This document shows positions 9,568-16,748 of a stretch of 43,564 nt of DNA, piece after piece (positions within the stretch are counted from its first letter, which is position 1; every line of letters begins with the position of its first letter). Position numbers and translations under genes: made by a program. The notes under the pieces were generated by a model that was not told the DNA's origin, did no database searches, and was given only the letters and a program-made list of their open reading frames with translations. Location of the stretch: the NCBI GenBank assembly GCA_964444795.1, contig CAYUIQ010000043.1:1-43564 (forward strand), in the 5' to 3' direction. The DNA comes from JABMRP01 sp964444795 (GTDB lineage: Bacteria > Planctomycetota > Planctomycetia > Pirellulales > Thermoguttaceae).

Positions 9568-10733
9568 TTCACTTCTTCATCGGAACCAAAGCCCAGTTGA
9601 TCAAAGTGGCCCCGGTAATCCTTGAGTTGGATCGCCGCCGGATACCCTATCGCTTGATCGACTCGGGCCAGCACGCCGAATTCACCGCTTCGCTGCGCGA
9701 GGACTTCGCAATTCGCCAACCCGATGCCTACTCGTCCGGCAATGGTGAAGACGTGGCCACTCTATCCAAGGGCATCCGCTGGCTCGGCGCGGCCGTGCTG
9801 CGATATGCCACGCGTCGGAGGTGGATCGCCAACCACGTCTTCGGCGGCCAGAAGGGCGTTTGCGTGGTTCACGGCGATACGGCCAGCACGCTGGTCGGCG
9901 CCTTGTACGCGCGCCGAGCCGGATTGGCCGTCGCCCATCTCGAAGCCGGCTTGCGCAGCAACAGCTATTTCAACCCGTTTCCCGAGGAACTGATCCGCGT
10001 CTGGTGCATGCGGCTCTCCTCGCTGCTGTTCGCGCCCGACGAAAAGGCCGTCGGGAATCTGCGCCGCATGGGCGTTCGGGGGGAAGTCGTTCACACCCAT
10101 GGAAATACGGGACTCGACGCGCTGGCGATTCAAGCGGCGTCGGGCGTCTCTTCCGGGCGCGAGCCGGGCAGCTTCGCGCTGGCCGCCTGCCATCGGCTCG
10201 AAACGATCAAGTCGCGCCGTCGACTGTCGGCCGTGGTCGACTGCCTTAACCGCGTGGCGCGCCAACGGGATGTGGTACTGGTCGTCCACAAACCCACGGA
10301 GAAGGCGCTGCGGAAATTCGATCTGATCGACCGGCTCGACCCGGCCGTCGAGCGTCTGCCGATGCAGCCACACTCGCGCTTCGTCGCGCTGATTCGCGAT
10401 GCCGCGTTCGTCATGGCCGACGGGGGCAGCATTCAGGAAGAATGTGCCGCCCTGGGGGTGCCGCTGCTGGTCCTGCGATCGCGCAGCGAACGCGACGACG
10501 GCCTTGGGAAGACGGCGCAACTGGCCGCTTTCGACGACGACAACGTGGATCACTTTCTCGAGAACCTCGATGCGATGCGAGCGACGCCCGAACCACCCCG
10601 CGTCAGTCCGTCGGTGATCGTTGCCGACCGGTTGATCGAGTTCGACGCCCGCATGACGACCAATTCCGTGACACACTCAATGATCCCCGACGCGCGCGCC
10701 CGTCCCGTGAGAAGACCTGAGAGCGCGGCTTGA
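9564..10733 (+). CDS. UDP-N-acetylglucosamine 2-epimerase-like protein (WecB fold)
   Basis: A 389-residue GT-B fold protein resembling non-hydrolysing UDP-GlcNAc 2-epimerases. The recognisable blocks are 'FFIGTKAQLIKVAPVI' at the N-terminus, 'GDTASTLVGALYARRAGLAVAHLEAGLRS' followed by FPEELIR in the middle, and MADGGSIQEECAALGVPLLVLRS near the C-terminus. In true WecB the last block continues as a T-E-R-P-E-type motif; here it reads RSRSERDDGL, so the substrate or activity may differ. The start overlaps the previous stop by ATGA. In this operon it could supply an N-acetylmannosamine-type sugar nucleotide or act as a glycosyltransferase of the same fold. Confidence 0.82.
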   Translation: MIHFFIGTKAQLIKVAPVILELDRRRIPYRLIDSGQHAEFTASLREDFAIRQPDAYSSGNGEDVATLSKGIRWLGAAVLRYATRRRWIANHVFGGQKGVCVVHGDTASTLVGALYARRAGLAVAHLEAGLRSNSYFNPFPEELIRVWCMRLSSLLFAPDEKAVGNLRRMGVRGEVVHTHGNTGLDALAIQAASGVSSGREPGSFALAACHRLETIKSRRRLSAVVDCLNRVARQRDVVLVVHKPTEKALRKFDLIDRLDPAVERLPMQPHSRFVALIRDAAFVMADGGSIQEECAALGVPLLVLRSRSERDDGLGKTAQLAAFDDDNVDHFLENLDAMRATPEPPRVSPSVIVADRLIEFDARMTTNSVTHSMIPDARARPVRRPESAA

Positions 10734-10838
10734 AACTCAATCCTCGTTCGCCGGGATTCCTCGCGGTCCGCGTCGCTGCCCAGCGCATGGTAAGAGATTT
10801 CGGTTGTCACCGAACATCAACCAGAGCAATACAAGCCA

Positions 10839-11876
10839 GTGGATTCCAATACGCCGAAGCCGAAAACCAACAGACGGCGACGTCTGCGAGCCGCGGCGCT
10901 GACCGCGCTGGCGGTGGTTGCGCTGGTTGGGCTTGGCGTGTACCTAGGCGTCCACGGCGCTGAAGTGCGGCAACTTCTGACCGCCAATCCCAAGCTGCTC
11001 CTCGGCGTGCTGGCCGTCTGTGTGCTGCGGCTGTATATCACGGGCTTGGCCAATCGTACGATGTTCAACGCCCGGGGACTGCCGATCGCGTCCATGGAGT
11101 GCTTCCATCTGGCGTCGGTTACCAACGCCTGCAACATGGTGTTGCCCTTGCAGAGCGGGGCGGCGTTTCGGGCCGTCTATCTCCGGCGCAAGCACTCGTT
11201 CGCCTACGTCGATTTCATTGCCACGATGTTCGGCACGCAGTTGATGTTCTTCACCGTAACCTCGGCCGTGGCGCTGGTCTGCATCGGCCTGTTCACGCCC
11301 CCGACCGAAAGCCACGGCCGAACGATCGGCATGCTGCTTGCAGGCTCCTGCTTGACGGTCGGCGTCGTGGTCTCGCTGCTTCCGCGACTGAAGCCGCGAG
11401 GCGTTTGGTTCTTCGACAAGCTGGCCGCGGTCACCCAGGGCTGGTACGAGTTGCGCCGCGACCGGTTGGTCATGCTCAAGGTTCTCGCGATCGCGCTGGC
11501 CTTGCGAGGCTGCGACGCGCTCTGTTTCTGGTTCGGCTGTCGCGCGGCCGGTCTGGAAATCCCGCTGCTGCCGCTGGTCGCGCTGACCAGCGTGGGCGCC
11601 ACGGCGTCCGTCGTGAGCATTACGCCGTCCGGCCTGGGTACCTTCGAATTGGTGGTGGGGATCGTCAGCGGCGCCGCCGGCCTGACGCCCGTGCAGGCCG
11701 TATCCGTGTCCGTGATGTGCCGTAGCGTTGCCGTCCTGGGGACCGCGATCATCGCGCCGATCAGCCTCTGGCGTCTGTCCCGCTTCACGGCCGTCAAGCC
11801 CGCCGAGCGGAGCGTCGCGATTCCAAACTCCCCCCGTCGCGCGGAGCCGCTCGCACGGCCTGTGAGGAACCTGTGA
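10839..11876 (+). CDS. UPF0104/LPG-synthase-transmembrane-type flippase-like membrane protein
   Basis: A 345-residue protein with about 7-8 hydrophobic helices. The pattern fits the lysylphosphatidylglycerol synthase transmembrane (UPF0104) family: an early LxxTGxxNRxMFNARG segment, 'NMVLPLQSGAAFRAVYLRRKHSFAY' in the middle, and 'VSITPSGLGTFELVVG' near the C-terminus. Family members are proposed to move or protect lipids or lipid-linked sugars; no aminoacyl-transfer domain follows. The start is a GTG after a weak site, 105 bases downstream of the epimerase-like gene, so it is probably the last gene of the same operon. It is convergent with the GNAT gene, 21 bases away. Confidence 0.8.
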   Translation: MDSNTPKPKTNRRRRLRAAALTALAVVALVGLGVYLGVHGAEVRQLLTANPKLLLGVLAVCVLRLYITGLANRTMFNARGLPIASMECFHLASVTNACNMVLPLQSGAAFRAVYLRRKHSFAYVDFIATMFGTQLMFFTVTSAVALVCIGLFTPPTESHGRTIGMLLAGSCLTVGVVVSLLPRLKPRGVWFFDKLAAVTQGWYELRRDRLVMLKVLAIALALRGCDALCFWFGCRAAGLEIPLLPLVALTSVGATASVVSITPSGLGTFELVVGIVSGAAGLTPVQAVSVSVMCRSVAVLGTAIIAPISLWRLSRFTAVKPAERSVAIPNSPRRAEPLARPVRNL

Positions 11877-11897
11877 ATCGGGTACACGGGAAGACCT

Positions 11898-13103
11898 TCA
11901 GCCGGGTAGCTCCTTCTCGTAGATCCGGTACGTCTTGTACCGCCGGCCGCCGACCTTCTCGATGGCGCGATTGATCAGGTCGTTGTCTTCCAGGGTCCAG
12001 CCGAGTTCGGCGCCCGTGTAGCCCAGCGTGTTCTTGCCGTGGTCGAGCGTTCGTAAGATCAACAGCTCGGCGATGCCCCGGCGGCGATATTCGGGCAACA
12101 CGTCGAGCACGATCATGCGGGCGGTCTTGATGCGACGCATGCGCCACAGCAGGCGGAGCAGTCCGGCGGGTATCCCGAACCGCGTCAACCGGCCCTGAAG
12201 CAGGCCAGTCGCCTCGTTGAGATCGGGGACCGTGACGGCGAACCCCACCGGCTCGCCATCCCGCTCGGCCAGCAGCAGCATCTCGGCCGGGGCGAATCGC
12301 ACGAGCTGCCGGGCCAGATAGGTAAATTCCTCGCGGGTCAGACGCACAGCGCCCCAGAGGTCGATCTGCGACCGATTGTAGACGGTTCGGCACCGTTCGA
12401 CCTCCGCGTCAAAATCCGCTCGACGCACTCCGCGCACCGTGACGCCGCCGCGCCGCACGATCCGCTCGGCCCGCGCGCGCCATTGGGCAACCATGTCGTG
12501 CGGATCGTCGAACCACCAGGCGTAGAGATCCTTGGCCTTGGCCATTCCCCACGATTCCAGAAGCCGGGCGTAGTACGGCGGATGATGGTTCATCATCACT
12601 CGGGGCGGCGTGTCGAATCCGTCGATCAACAGGCCCACGGGATAGTTGGTCGAATAGTCGACCGGTCCCATCACGGCCGTTCGTCCCCGGGCGCGTAGCC
12701 AGCGGGCGGCCGCGTCGAGCAGGCCGGCGGCCACGGTCTCGTCGTCGATGCACTCGAACATGCCGAAGCAGCCCGTGTTGGTTTGCCACTGCTGGTTGTA
12801 GCGAGGGTCGTCGCTGACCAGGACGCGACCGACGGGCACTCCGTCGCGCCATGCCAGCAACGGCACCGCTGCTCCGTGCAAGTAGAAGGGGTGTTTCCTG
12901 GCGTTGAGAAACTCCTTGACCTCGATCAACAGTGGTGGCACCCAGCAGGGGTCGTCGGCATAAATCTCGCTGGGGAATCGGGCGAAGTGATCCAGCGCAC
13001 GGCGGCCCGACACCTCGCGAATTTCCAGCCCCGGGGCGATCTGGCCGGCAATTACCGGCGAGGATGGAGAATCATGGGAGTCACTTGGTCCACTACTCTG
13101 CAT
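11898..13103 (-). CDS. GNAT-family N-acetyltransferase-like protein
   Basis: A 401-residue protein with two halves. The N-terminal half opens with 'FARFPSEIYADDPCWVPPLLIEVKEFLN', a pattern of long uncharacterised GNAT proteins. The C-terminal half has a standard GNAT acetyl-CoA loop (YRRRGIAELLILR) near residues 340-352, then 'GAELGWTLEDNDLINRAIEKVGGRRYKTYRIYEKEL', which is conserved among these proteins. The substrate is unknown. Some related proteins sit near lipid or peptidyl-transfer genes, but nothing here fixes a role. The start ATG follows GAGACAGC. It is divergent from the ADHFE1-like gene across about 250 bases in which I see no other gene. Confidence 0.82.
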   Translation of the reverse strand: MQSSGPSDSHDSPSSPVIAGQIAPGLEIREVSGRRALDHFARFPSEIYADDPCWVPPLLIEVKEFLNARKHPFYLHGAAVPLLAWRDGVPVGRVLVSDDPRYNQQWQTNTGCFGMFECIDDETVAAGLLDAAARWLRARGRTAVMGPVDYSTNYPVGLLIDGFDTPPRVMMNHHPPYYARLLESWGMAKAKDLYAWWFDDPHDMVAQWRARAERIVRRGGVTVRGVRRADFDAEVERCRTVYNRSQIDLWGAVRLTREEFTYLARQLVRFAPAEMLLLAERDGEPVGFAVTVPDLNEATGLLQGRLTRFGIPAGLLRLLWRMRRIKTARMIVLDVLPEYRRRGIAELLILRTLDHGKNTLGYTGAELGWTLEDNDLINRAIEKVGGRRYKTYRIYEKELPG

Positions 13104-13352
13104 GCTGTCTCAATGCGGTCGATGAAGCGGGGACTTCTCTCGCGGGGGCGCGCTCTTGAAATTAGACGGCACGATGTCACTGTCATAATTATAGCCCTCT
13201 CCCGAAAATCGGGCCACCCGAAAACGGGGCACGCGAGAAGCTCTTGCCGATGCCTTGCTCGTGCCGCGACCACACGCCATAATGCGTCCGACGCACGGAA
13301 GAGAAATGCCCGAGGCGAGACTCGGCTTGACAGGAAACGGGGGACACGTGGA

Positions 13353-14630
13353 ATGCCCAACGAATCTGCCTTCGAAATGGCCACGGCCAATATCCGCTTT
13401 GGACCCGGAGTAACCCGTGAGATCGGTATGGATCTGGCCGATTGGGGCGCCCGGCGGGTGATGGTCCTGGCCGATGCCAATATGGCCAAGCTGCCGCCGG
13501 TGGCCACTGTGTTGGAATCGCTCACCCGGGAGAAGATCGACTTCGCCCTGTTCGATCGGGTTCGCGTCGAGCCGACCGACGGGTCGTTTACCGAGGCGAT
13601 CGCGTTTGCCCAGGCCGATGCGTTCGACGCCTTCGTCGCCGTGGGCGGTGGCTCGACCATCGACACGGCCAAGGTGGCCAACCTCTACTCCACGTATCCG
13701 GCCGAACTGCTGGAGTACGTCAACCCACCCATCGGGCAAGGCAAGCCGGTACCCGGTCCGCTACGGCCGTTGATCGCCGTCCCGACCACCGCCGGCACGG
13801 GCAGCGAAACCACCGGCGTGGCCATTTTCGATCTGGTCGAAATGCACGCCAAGACGGGGATCGCCCATCGGCGGCTCAAACCGACGCTCGGGCTGATCGA
13901 TCCGCACAACACGCGCACGCTGCCGCCGCTGGCCGCGGCCTCGGCCGGATTGGACGTCCTGACCCACGCGCTGGAATCGTACACCGCGCTGCCCTACACC
14001 CAGCGACCCGCGGCCGAGCGGCCCCTGTTGCGGCCGGCCTATCAGGGGTGCAACCCGATCAGCGACGTCTGGTCGGCCGAGGCGTTGCGGCTGATGACCC
14101 GGTATTTACCCCGTGCGGTGGAGCATCCCGAGGACGACGAAGCCCGGGCCAACATGCTGCTGGCGGCCTCGTACGCGGGCATCGGGTTCGGCAACGCCGG
14201 CGTACACTTGCCGCACGGCATGTCGTATCCCGTCTCCGGTATGGTCCGCGATTACCGTCCGCCGGGCTACACGGTCGACGGGCCGCTGATCCCCCACGGC
14301 ATGTCGGTCGTGCTCAATGCCCCGGCCGTCTTCCGCTTCACTGCCGAAGCCTGTCCTGGTCGTCATCTCGAAGGAGCCGCGCTGCTGGGTGCCGATACAA
14401 CGGGTGTCAACGCAGCCGACGCCGGCAAGATCCTGGCCGAGGCGATCGTCGCGCTGATGCGCCGTCTCAACATCCCCAACGGCCTCTCCGCCGTCGGCTA
14501 CACGCCCGACGACATCCCCGCCCTGGTCCAAGGCACGCTCCCCCAACACCGCGTCACCAAACTCTCCCCCCGCCCGGCCGGCGAAGCGGAGTTGACGCAG
14601 TTGTTCGAGGATTCGATGGTGGCGTGGTGA
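13353..14630 (+). CDS. Hydroxyacid-oxoacid transhydrogenase (ADHFE1-type iron alcohol dehydrogenase)
   Basis: A 425-residue iron-containing alcohol dehydrogenase. It matches the ADHFE1/HOT subgroup unusually well along its length: FGPGVTREIGMDL, 'FDRVRVEPTDGSFTEAI', 'DAFVAVGGGSTIDTAKVANLYS', 'VPTTAGTGSETTGVAIFD', 'HALESYTALPY', RPAYQGCNPISDVW and 'GIGFGNAGVHLPHGMSYP' all have close equivalents in the animal protein as I remember it. That enzyme couples oxidation of 4-hydroxybutyrate to succinic semialdehyde with reduction of 2-oxoglutarate to D-2-hydroxyglutarate, using bound NAD. The GGGS NAD motif is at residues 98-101, with His metal-ligand candidates in the THALES and HLPHGMSYP segments. 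I chose the ATG after GGGGGACACGTGGA; longer in-frame readings run back into the GNAT gene. Confidence 0.88.
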   Translation: MPNESAFEMATANIRFGPGVTREIGMDLADWGARRVMVLADANMAKLPPVATVLESLTREKIDFALFDRVRVEPTDGSFTEAIAFAQADAFDAFVAVGGGSTIDTAKVANLYSTYPAELLEYVNPPIGQGKPVPGPLRPLIAVPTTAGTGSETTGVAIFDLVEMHAKTGIAHRRLKPTLGLIDPHNTRTLPPLAAASAGLDVLTHALESYTALPYTQRPAAERPLLRPAYQGCNPISDVWSAEALRLMTRYLPRAVEHPEDDEARANMLLAASYAGIGFGNAGVHLPHGMSYPVSGMVRDYRPPGYTVDGPLIPHGMSVVLNAPAVFRFTAEACPGRHLEGAALLGADTTGVNAADAGKILAEAIVALMRRLNIPNGLSAVGYTPDDIPALVQGTLPQHRVTKLSPRPAGEAELTQLFEDSMVAW

Positions 14631-14840
14631 ATGGTGAGCAGGTCTCCCGACCTCATACCCGTCACAGGCTTACGTTGAAGCGTCCGGGGAAAGTGAAGTT
14701 TCCGACATGGCCCGCCCGTTCGGCTCAAATGCACCGATCGATGTGACCGAAGCGAGTTCGTTGGGCCACCGTCGCTCCGATAAAAACGGTGGTATTCTGA
14801 CACGTCTCGGAATACGGATGAGATTACGAGACGACGGCAA

Positions 14841-14968
14841 GGATAACGCGAAGTCCAGCCGCGTGCGAGCGACACACTAACGGCTTGAACTATCGAACAA
14901 TTGTCCATCTTGATTAACCGTCGAACAATCATACGGGTAGCACGTCGGCTGCAACGATCTGGTTATCC
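14841..14968 (-). repeat. attC site 2 (recombination site of the outer integron cassette)
   Basis: On the cassette strand the site runs from R'' (GGATAAC, complement of 14962-14968) to R' (GTTATCC, complement of 14841-14847), which are perfectly complementary. Inner arms L'' (14940-14951) and L' (14856-14866) pair over 11 bp and leave one unpaired base (14945). That single extrahelical base is the strand-choice mark of attC sites. The 73-base terminal region contains TCGAACAAT twice (14893-14901 and 14922-14930). The site starts 26 bases beyond the stop codon of the lipoprotein gene, as usual in cassettes. Beyond it there is no further cassette before the ADHFE1-like gene. Confidence 0.86.
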
Positions 14969-14994
14969 GCCCAGTTCGTCGTAACGCCCCAGGC

Positions 14995-15489
14995 TCAGTA
15001 GCTCACCGTGCATTGGGGTATAGCGGCCTTCAGTCGTCTTACACCGGATTCCGTGACTCGTGTCGTCTGAATGTCTAGTTGCTCCAAATTGTGCAGGCCG
15101 TACAGGTGCACCAGACCTGCATCGGAGATCATCGTGCCGGTGAGCGCCAACTTTCGAAGACTCGTCAGTTTCCCCAGGTGGACAAGACCTGCGTCGCCTA
15201 TCTGCGTATTTGTGAGCAGTAGCCACTCGAGCTCGGGAAAACGCTTCAAGTTGACAAGCCATTCGTCAGTCACCAACTTGCTCATACTGAAGTTGACCGT
15301 AATGACTGGTCGGTGTGGTTTCCCCTTATCGACCTGGGCCAGGCCGCGAAGCTTTGCGACCTCGGCGATTAGCTGGTCTTTTGAAGGCAGCTGCCGGTTG
15401 TCGCGGGAGTCTGCGGTCGACTTCGCAGGTCTTTCAGAACAGCCGACAAAAAACAGCACGACCAACAACAGCGAAACACATTCCTTCAT
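14995..15489 (-). CDS. Leucine-rich-repeat lipoprotein (integron cassette gene)
   Basis: A 164-residue lipoprotein. A short signal peptide ends in the lipobox FFVGC, so Cys17 would be lipidated. After a linker there are about three leucine-rich repeats of the 'SLRKLALTGTMISDAGLVHL' type, a form very common in planctomycetes. The function is unknown; such repeats usually bind protein. The start ATG follows GAGGAG. The gene is the only one in its cassette, starts 55 bases inside the cassette edge, and is read away from the integrase. It is more AT-rich than the chromosomal neighbours, which fits acquisition by transfer. Confidence 0.83.
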   Translation of the reverse strand: MKECVSLLLVVLFFVGCSERPAKSTADSRDNRQLPSKDQLIAEVAKLRGLAQVDKGKPHRPVITVNFSMSKLVTDEWLVNLKRFPELEWLLLTNTQIGDAGLVHLGKLTSLRKLALTGTMISDAGLVHLYGLHNLEQLDIQTTRVTESGVRRLKAAIPQCTVSY

Positions 15490-15538
15490 TGCAGGTGCTC
15501 CTCGATGGGCAAACGCGTTTCATCGAATCGGCATTGCC

Positions 15539-15629
15539 TGATAACGTCCAAAATCACCCGGTCGCGACGAGAGATTTTCCATTGTCAAAATGCCCGACTT
15601 CGCGACTCGGGTGCATTTTTTTGTTATGC
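15539..15629 (-). repeat. attC site 1 (between the two integron cassettes)
   Basis: On the cassette strand R'' is GCATAAC (complement of 15623-15629) and the R' position reads GTTATCA (complement of 15539-15545). L'' (15600-15613) and L' (15555-15567) pair perfectly over 13 bp except for one extrahelical base at 15607. The cassette edge upstream (16301-16307) reads GTTATGC, the exact complement of this R''. Excision would therefore restore a perfectly paired site, as expected for a true cassette. It begins two bases after the stop codon of the Imm33-like gene. Confidence 0.9.
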
Positions 15630-15631
15630 GG

Positions 15632-16297
15632 CTATTGAGCGTTGTGTAGCATGTCGACCATGCTTCCCGGCTCAATATCCAATGGTTCGTAATTCTGGAG
15701 TATCTCAGGTGTTGTCGATGAGAACATTATCTGGCAATCTTTGGGCATTGAAAGATAGGGAAGCATTTGCGGAATTGAAAGCATCGCTTCGTAGAGTGAT
15801 ATGAGTGTCAGTTGGTCTGGATCGTTGTTGTCGACCGTGTCCAACATAGAACCAAAAAACCAGCCGGAATCATTTGGGTTTGTCGATTCAAGGCGATTTC
15901 CGAACATGGGGTATTCGTTGAAATCCCGCCCAACGATTGCTGTCTGCCCGAGTGTCGGAATGTCGGGAACAAATGAGAACGATTCGGGAATGTATTTGTG
16001 CCATCCGAGAATTTGGAATGCAGGCCCCATATTAGCATTCCATTCAATTGGCATCGAATCAAAAGTTGGAGATTCGATACGTAGCGTTTTGGAGTCAACG
16101 TTGCATCGAATGAGCGCGTAACCAACCTGAAGGGTTTGCCCGTCCTGAATCTCGGCGCCACCAGCCACGTAGTTTTCAAGCCAATTGCAGAACCAGTCGA
16201 CAACGAAGTCCGCAGGTTGGCCGTCCGTTTGAAACAATAACGCAGTTAGCGTACCTGAATCGAGTTTTCGTTCAAACCTTTCCAAGGAAGTCTCCAA
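15632..16297 (-). CDS. Imm33/DUF2185-like protein (integron cassette gene)
   Basis: A 221-residue soluble protein without signal peptide or membrane segment. The C-terminal part (about residues 118-192) has the pattern of the DUF2185/Imm33 immunity-protein domain: IVGRDF, then NDSGWFFGSM (Asp143-Trp146 core), a stretch rich in Asp/Asn, LTLISLYEAM, and 'IPQMLPYLSMPKDCQIMF'. The N-terminal 115 residues are not recognised. Imm33 proteins are thought to neutralise polymorphic toxins; no partner toxin lies nearby, so it would be an orphan immunity gene. The likely start is a TTG only 9 bases inside the cassette edge, and I see no ribosome-binding site for it within the cassette. Its AT-rich composition differs from the flanks. 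The family call is moderate; the coding call is stronger. Confidence 0.68.
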   Translation of the reverse strand: METSLERFERKLDSGTLTALLFQTDGQPADFVVDWFCNWLENYVAGGAEIQDGQTLQVGYALIRCNVDSKTLRIESPTFDSMPIEWNANMGPAFQILGWHKYIPESFSFVPDIPTLGQTAIVGRDFNEYPMFGNRLESTNPNDSGWFFGSMLDTVDNNDPDQLTLISLYEAMLSIPQMLPYLSMPKDCQIMFSSTTPEILQNYEPLDIEPGSMVDMLHNAQ

Positions 16298-16300
16298 GCC

Positions 16301-16307
16301 GCATAAC
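16301..16307 (-). other. attI-cassette junction (integron insertion point)
   Basis: On the cassette strand this heptamer reads GTTATGC, fitting the integron crossover consensus GTTRRRY in its first bases. It is the exact complement of the R'' box of the first cassette's attC. Recombination would occur between the G (16307) and the first T (16306). By this boundary, cassette 1 spans 15545-16306 and cassette 2 spans 14847-15544. The attI site should extend from here toward higher coordinates; its outer limit cannot be fixed by eye. Confidence 0.75.
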
Positions 16308-16748
16308 TATGTTGTTTATCGTTCACCCCAATTTGAATAAACGGGCGCGCCGATGCGCGCCAACTCACATAGGGGCCAGCGCCGAAATTACCACAAAAAG
16401 CCCTAGCTCACAACACCTTAGGTGGCCTCAACCGGCCAAGCGCCCGTGGAATAACTCGGCGTGAAAGTGCGCGCCAATTCGCTACCTACCCCCCCGGCGG
16501 AAAGCAGAGAAGTGGATATACGGGCGCGCCGTGCAGATGATCTCCACAAACGGCTTCCCCAAATCCACGACGTAAGTGGTTTCTCGGGAAGGGGTTAAGT
16601 CGCGTTTCGACCAACCGGCCGTTTTTGTTAATTCGGCGTCGAGTGCAGATGATCCCGCCTTGACAGGTGTATGTACGGATGTATAGTACACTCGTTGGCA
16701 CTGCTTCGATTTGGCGATCCTTTCAATCTGTGCAAGGGGGAAGAAGCT
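16308..16748. other. attI / integrase upstream region with short direct repeats
   Basis: This stretch between the cassette edge and the integrase start has no convincing gene. It contains interleaved direct repeats: a 12-mer ACGGGCGCGCCG at 16341-16352 and 16520-16531; TGCGCGCCAA at 16354-16363 and 16468-16477; and GTGCAGATGATC at 16531-16542 and 16643-16654. Such repeats could be integrase-binding sites of attI or scars of lost cassettes. A perfect GTTRRRY match (GTTAAGT, 16594-16600) lies in the opposite orientation. The cassette promoter Pc is expected here or inside the integrase gene, but I could not place it. Confidence 0.5.
16660..16690 (+). promoter_or_regulatory. Integrase promoter with overlapping dyad
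   Basis: TTGACA (16660-16665) and TATAGT (16682-16687) are separated by 16 bp, a near-consensus promoter 62 bases upstream of the integrase ATG. A dyad, TGTAC (16672-16676) and GTACA (16686-16690), overlaps the spacer and -10 box and could be an operator. In many integrons LexA binds at this place, but the dyad does not match a LexA box I know, so the regulator is left open. Confidence 0.6.

Noticed and set aside
14498..14932. A possible third cassette gene beyond the outer attC (144 codons, minus strand)
   Set aside because: It runs through the attC site and into the 3' end of the ADHFE1-like gene, has no attC after it, and shows no domain.
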